From the NCBI RefSeq assembly GCF_038396675.1, contig NC_088927.1, positions 35,982,501 to 36,046,500 on the forward strand: a stretch of DNA of 64,000 nucleotides, written 5' to 3'. This document shows, one piece after another, positions 59,651 to 64,000 of the stretch. Origin of the DNA: Hydra vulgaris. Taxonomy: Eukaryota > Cnidaria > Hydrozoa > Anthoathecata > Hydridae. Numbering within the stretch: the stretch's first letter is position 1; every line of letters begins with the position of its first letter. The notes beneath the pieces were generated by a model. That model saw nothing but the letters and a program-made list of their open reading frames with translations, was not told the origin of the DNA and did not search any database. Position numbers and translations under genes: made by a program.

Positions 59651-60173
59651 TTTGTTTTTTGTAGTTCGTCGTATTTTACCTGTAATAAATGCAAATCTGC
59701 TATAATTTTCTAACTGTAATGCCTTTAACCGGTCAATAACTTCTTTTAAAATCAATGCCATATTTATATCTGGTGGTTGATACATTTGTTGACTAGCTTG
59801 TTTGGAGTTAGAAAGCAATTCATTAAAGTCTTTATGTAGTTGATTTTCCGCTAAAGAAATCGACATCAAATAAATATCATCCAGACATGTTACTACTTTA
59901 TATCGTTTTCTAAGATTTTTTTTGACGAGATCTTCAGTGTCTAGAATAATGTTTAGCAGCGAGAACTACTCTATGTCAAAATGTTCCAATATTTCTTTTA
60001 ATAATTCGACTCTTTTTAATTTGAAAACTTCCGCCTCCTTAAATTGCGAAAATTCATTGATGATGACATCTTGGATGGGAGCAAATTTCCTCTATATTTA
60101 TTATATAATTCTCTAAAATATTGTTACTCAACTGTATTGTTAAAAACAACTCACCAATTTCTCTTGGCGCCAT
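59651..60173 (-). pseudogene. Unidentified intronless coding remnant
   Basis: ATG at 60173 reads MAPREIGELFLTIQLSNNIL and ENYIINIEE. A one-base shift near 60085 leads to KFAPIQDVIINEFSQFKEAE, then KRVELLKEILEHFDIE, a TAG near 59960, and then a frame that stays open to 59648 (NIILDTEDLVKKNLRKRYKV, CLDDIYLMSISLAENQLHKD, DINMALILKEVIDRLKALQL). The composition (charged, Leu-rich, probably helical) looks like a real protein of about 185 residues with two lesions. I do not recognise the family. It could be a processed pseudogene of a host gene or a transposon product. Confidence 0.4.
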
Positions 60174-61046
<873 letters not shown>

Positions 61047-61499
61047 TTTCATAAAATATTAATTATGAAATGTTTCTTTTTGCCGATCGAATTGCATACT
61101 TAAATATAACGTACTAACACATGTGTAAAACAAATACTTCAAAGGGAAGTTAAATGTTCATACTGGTATACCTAAGGACTACCAACGGTTTACCAGCGCT
61201 GATGCGCCAATGTACGTTCTATGTAGGGCCGGCGACGGCAGCCCAGTGCTGGCGAACCATTAACGGCTTAGCTATAGTCCAGACATGGCTAACCAACTCT
61301 GGCGTGCCGGTGTAGCAGCCTAAAATAACTTGAGATAGTACTTTGGTACCCAAAAATATTGGTCAATAACGGGACGCTACTTTAGATTAGTCTTAATGAC
61401 TGTTTGTGCCTGTTCCTATGCTAAGCCAACAATATCTTCGGATATAAGAAAATTGTGTAGAAAAATATAGCATGAAAATTCAAATAAATAGCTCAAAAT

Positions 61500-61972
61500 A
61501 AACAGCAGAAAGATTATAATAAATGCCATCAAGCACCTCATTTGATTGGAATTTGTGATGAAGTTCTTTTGAAAAATCAAAAAAGGATAGATAGAAAAGG
61601 AGGAAAATTTTCATTTAATTAGCTTGGTCCATATGCAGTACATTCAATTTCTAAAAACAACTTGTGCACTTTGGTTAACCAAAAAAATACTACTCTAAAG
61701 AAAAAATACATCGTTACTTTGCTTAAGCCATATATTGATAAAAATAAAAAGTCATTATATAATGATATGTTGAGTTGTTGTGTTAAAACTGAAGAAAAAG
61801 TTACAAGTTTATGGTGCATGTTACCCGATGAAGTTGTTGAAATGATATTGATTAGTGTAATGAAAACATCCATTAATGTTACGGAAACATATCAATCGTT
61901 GTATCATACCTGTAAAAGATTTAAAAACATTTTGCAACAAAAAAAAGTTTCTTCTTCCGCGTATTTTCCTTA
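61500..61972 (+). pseudogene. Integrase C-terminal (GPY/F-like) remnant with F-box-like tail
   Basis: From about 61520 the frame reads APHLIGICDEVLLKNQKRID then RKGGKFSFN, a TAG at the position of an expected Trp, and LGPYAVHSISKNNLCTLVNQ. This matches the GPY/F module that ends integrases of chromodomain gypsy and Ginger elements. It continues TTLKKKYIVTLLKPYID and then LPDEVVEMILISVMKT ... YHTCKRFKNIL, an F-box-like pattern, stopping at 61971. A shifted frame continues LPRIFLKFRDHELSSLMQ. The catalytic integrase core is missing upstream. Confidence 0.6.
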
Positions 61973-62089
61973 AATTTCGAGATCACGAACTCTCAAGTTT
62001 AATGCAACGGAGCAATAAAATAAAATTCAAAAGTTATTAAAAATATTTTGACCCTTTAGTGGAGTTGCAGTTCGCTTGAACAATATTGA

Positions 62090-62350
62090 ACACGATGAAA
62101 AATGGAAATCTGCATGGATTATCATTTGTGCAGAAAAACATTCATGGTTTTTATTCAGGCTTTATATAAAAACAATGCTAATATTAATGAAGACTTACTT
62201 TTAACTTTTCTGCCTGTACAAAAACAAACCGATGATTTTAGTTGTGGATTGTTTGCATTTGCCTTTGCAGCCGAATTATTAACAAGTAAATCACTTATAC
62301 AAACAAATTTTGATGTATTGAAAGTGGGGGACACTTGTTATCATGTTTAA
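62090..62350 (+). pseudogene. Ulp1/C48-like protease C-terminal remnant
   Basis: The frame at 62180-62350 contains FLPVQKQTDDFSCGLFAFAF then AAELLTS, with the Gln and Cys of the Ulp1 catalytic C-terminal motif (Q...D.SCG.FA). Immediately upstream, in a shifted frame, DEKWKSAWIIICAEKHSWF may be the remains of the His region. In transposons such domains are usually fused to or beside the integrase, consistent with the fragment at 61500. Confidence 0.55.
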
Positions 62351-62969
62351 AGTCTCAGCATCTTTCACCATTTCCTCAAATGATTTTTTTTTTGTGTATA
62401 AATACTGTATTCAAACACAATAGTTACAATTGTATAAATTTATAGACTGTAAATATTTATTTTTACCTATTACTTCTTTGTACCAAAAACGCACGCCAAG
62501 AATGGTTCTGAGTTCCAGTAATAGCATTTTTTTAGAAAAGAAAAATTAGGAAGAAATTTTTAATAAGGGATTTTCTCATAATAATCCCAAGAAATCATAG
62601 GGATTCTAAATACTACAAGGTATAAGTGTTTAAAAGAGAAATAAAAAATGAACAATGGGAAACCCAATAAAATGAGCTAAAAAGGACCAAGGGCGTGTGT
62701 TTTAGGGGGGAGCGAAGACCCAAAAACCAAAAAAAGATAAAATTTGGAGGTGCCACGGTATTTTTTGTAATATTTTTGAAAACTTTAAAGGAAGTAAAAT
62801 AACAAAAGATACAGCCGCTTTTCAATGTAAAAATACTATAAAACCATTTGTTTTTTAACCAATGTTGTTACGCTAATAATTATTTAATCAGTATGCACCA
62901 GAGATGCAACGCGCCACCTCAAACTAAATGTTATATTTATTTATATATTTCAAATTCAACTTTAGGGGA

Positions 62970-63145
62970 GTACTTATATCCTGGAGGAGTATCTATATTC
63001 TAGGAAATAAATACTCCCGTGAGTATTTATTTCCTAGGATATAAATACTCCCGGGGGTACATATTTCCTAGGATATAAATACTCCGGGAGTATTTATTGA
63101 CGGGAGTAATGTTAGACTGCTATACCAGTCTAACATTAGTAGTGT
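62970..63145. repeat. Cluster of palindromic units (ATAAATACTCCCGGGAGTATTTAT type)
   Basis: Four or more alternating direct and inverted units of CTAGGATATAAATACTCC / GGAGTATTTATTTCCTAG run from 62970 to 63100. A separate hairpin GTTAGACTG-CTATAC-CAGTCTAAC follows at 63112-63135. The interior AAATACTCCCGTGAGTATTT is self-complementary. Confidence 0.9.
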
Positions 63146-63220
63146 TGGACCTTTACTGGTACGCCAGAACTGGCCAGCCAGCAACGGTCCGATCGAGTGC
63201 TGCTGACTGGCATACTTGTT

Positions 63221-64000
63221 AAATAACTAGTCGTTCTTTTATTTTAAGATCGTTATTTAAAGAGTTGTCCAGCATGGCATTTTGTTCAGCATGGTATTAT
63301 AGTATTTTGCTTTAAAATGGTATATAAGTTTATGTTTGAAGATAAAATTTTAAAATTATTTTCGCATGCGTAATTTTGAAACACTGCCCAAAAAAGGGGA
63401 TTCTCCTGTTGAAAATCATGGGGAATTTTTTTAACATAAACTTAGGGAATCACTAGGCAAAATTTCAGCTTAATAAAATTTTTTCCCCGAAATAATCAAA
63501 TTCGAGTAGATTGTTTTTGTTCATTTTGATCAATAATTGACGCGCTTGTGTTGATTATCTGTTTCTTTTTTTTCTTCTTCGAGCATCATTTTCCCATGGG
63601 GGTTGATGTTGTTTTTGCCTCCATGCCTCATTTCTTTTTAACGAATTTCGATTGTGCACACACTATTACGGTTTTTATCAATAGTTTTTAAAGTTTCGTT
63701 TACTTTTCATTTTTCCATTGTCAAAACTTGTTGATGATGTTAACGATGCAAATAATTTTAACGATGTTAACTCTGGCATAAATAAAAGGTTTTAATTTCA
63801 ATAATGGACATTTTTGTTAACTTAATTTTAAGTTTTCCACTTAAAAAATATTAATTTTTTTTTATATTTTCCACTATCACCAAAACAAAACAAAAATGTA
63901 ATTTTAATATAAATCTATATCATCATCGAAACAACTTCTAACCGAAACGATAAAACCAAATTTTCATCACTTCTAAGATTTCTTGTACTGAGCAGCCAAA
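63221..64000. other. No gene recognised
   Basis: A+T-rich to the window edge. A T/C-rich patch lies at 63560-63600. No motifs are visible. Confidence 0.55.

Larger units (their letters stand above)
61150..63220 (+). mobile_element. Candidate Ginger-like DNA transposon remnant
   Basis: G+C-richer patches full of short GCCAG/CTGGC words at 61165-61320 and 63140-63215 bracket coding remnants of an integrase tail, an F-box-like segment and an Ulp1-like protease. Ginger elements, first described from Hydra and relatives, have gypsy-type integrases and sometimes cysteine-protease domains. Terminal inverted repeats and target duplications were not resolved, so boundaries and class are inference. 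Confidence 0.45.

Overview
ORGANISM. This is an animal nuclear window: GT-AG introns, two recognisable metazoan genes, very high A+T, more than a dozen long (TA)n arrays, and a dense mix of hAT, Tc1/mariner/pogo, piggyBac, P-like (THAP), Ginger-like, CR1-like and Penelope-like remnants. Together these best fit a cnidarian, most likely Hydra. The genus is inferred from composition and repeat families, not from a database match.

HOST GENES (1.9-23.4 kb). Two genes lie head to head. On the minus strand, four short exons (19693-19657, 17449-17365, 11537-11462, 2022-1924) join in phase to encode 99 residues of a GGA-type VHS domain, a clathrin adaptor of the trans-Golgi network; the rest of the gene lies left of the window. 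On the plus strand, three exons (20083-20541, 22430-22480, 22618-23193) give a complete 361-residue G-protein alpha subunit of the G12/13 class. The start codons are 390 bp apart, so the interval is a candidate bidirectional promoter. The GGA introns are inflated by transposons: a pogo-like element, a nearly intact piggyBac element with TTAA target duplications, a hAT inside a hAT-like element, and a decayed intron-bearing ZNF862-like hAT.

MOBILE-ELEMENT REGION (24.6-63.2 kb). In order: a foldback hAT MITE; a minus-strand repeat-family pseudogene split by a Tc1 copy; fragments of two MITE families; a THAP/P-like transposase pseudogene; an IS630/Tc1-type element carrying a second element with an 8-bp target duplication; a BED-finger hAT with perfect 8-bp target duplications; an internally deleted CR1-like retroposon; a Penelope-like (GIY-YIG) remnant; a second copy of the pogo-like element; a ZMYM1-like hAT on the minus strand; a CR1-like 3' fragment; a composite of foldbacks and (TA)n; a ZMYM1-like hAT on the plus strand; an unidentified degraded reading frame; and a Ginger-like integrase tail with F-box-like and Ulp1-like fragments.

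POINTS OF MOST INTEREST. (1) Two opposed hammerhead-ribozyme-like motifs in a perfectly placed palindrome at 55.43-55.53 kb, and a third beside the Penelope-like remnant. (2) A piggyBac gene broken by one TGG-to-TAG change. (3) Three nested insertions whose order can be read directly. (4) The divergent GGA / G-alpha 12/13 pair.

LIMITS. Everything was read by eye. Splice sites, domain calls and terminal repeats are from direct reading; family names are from recognition, not searches.
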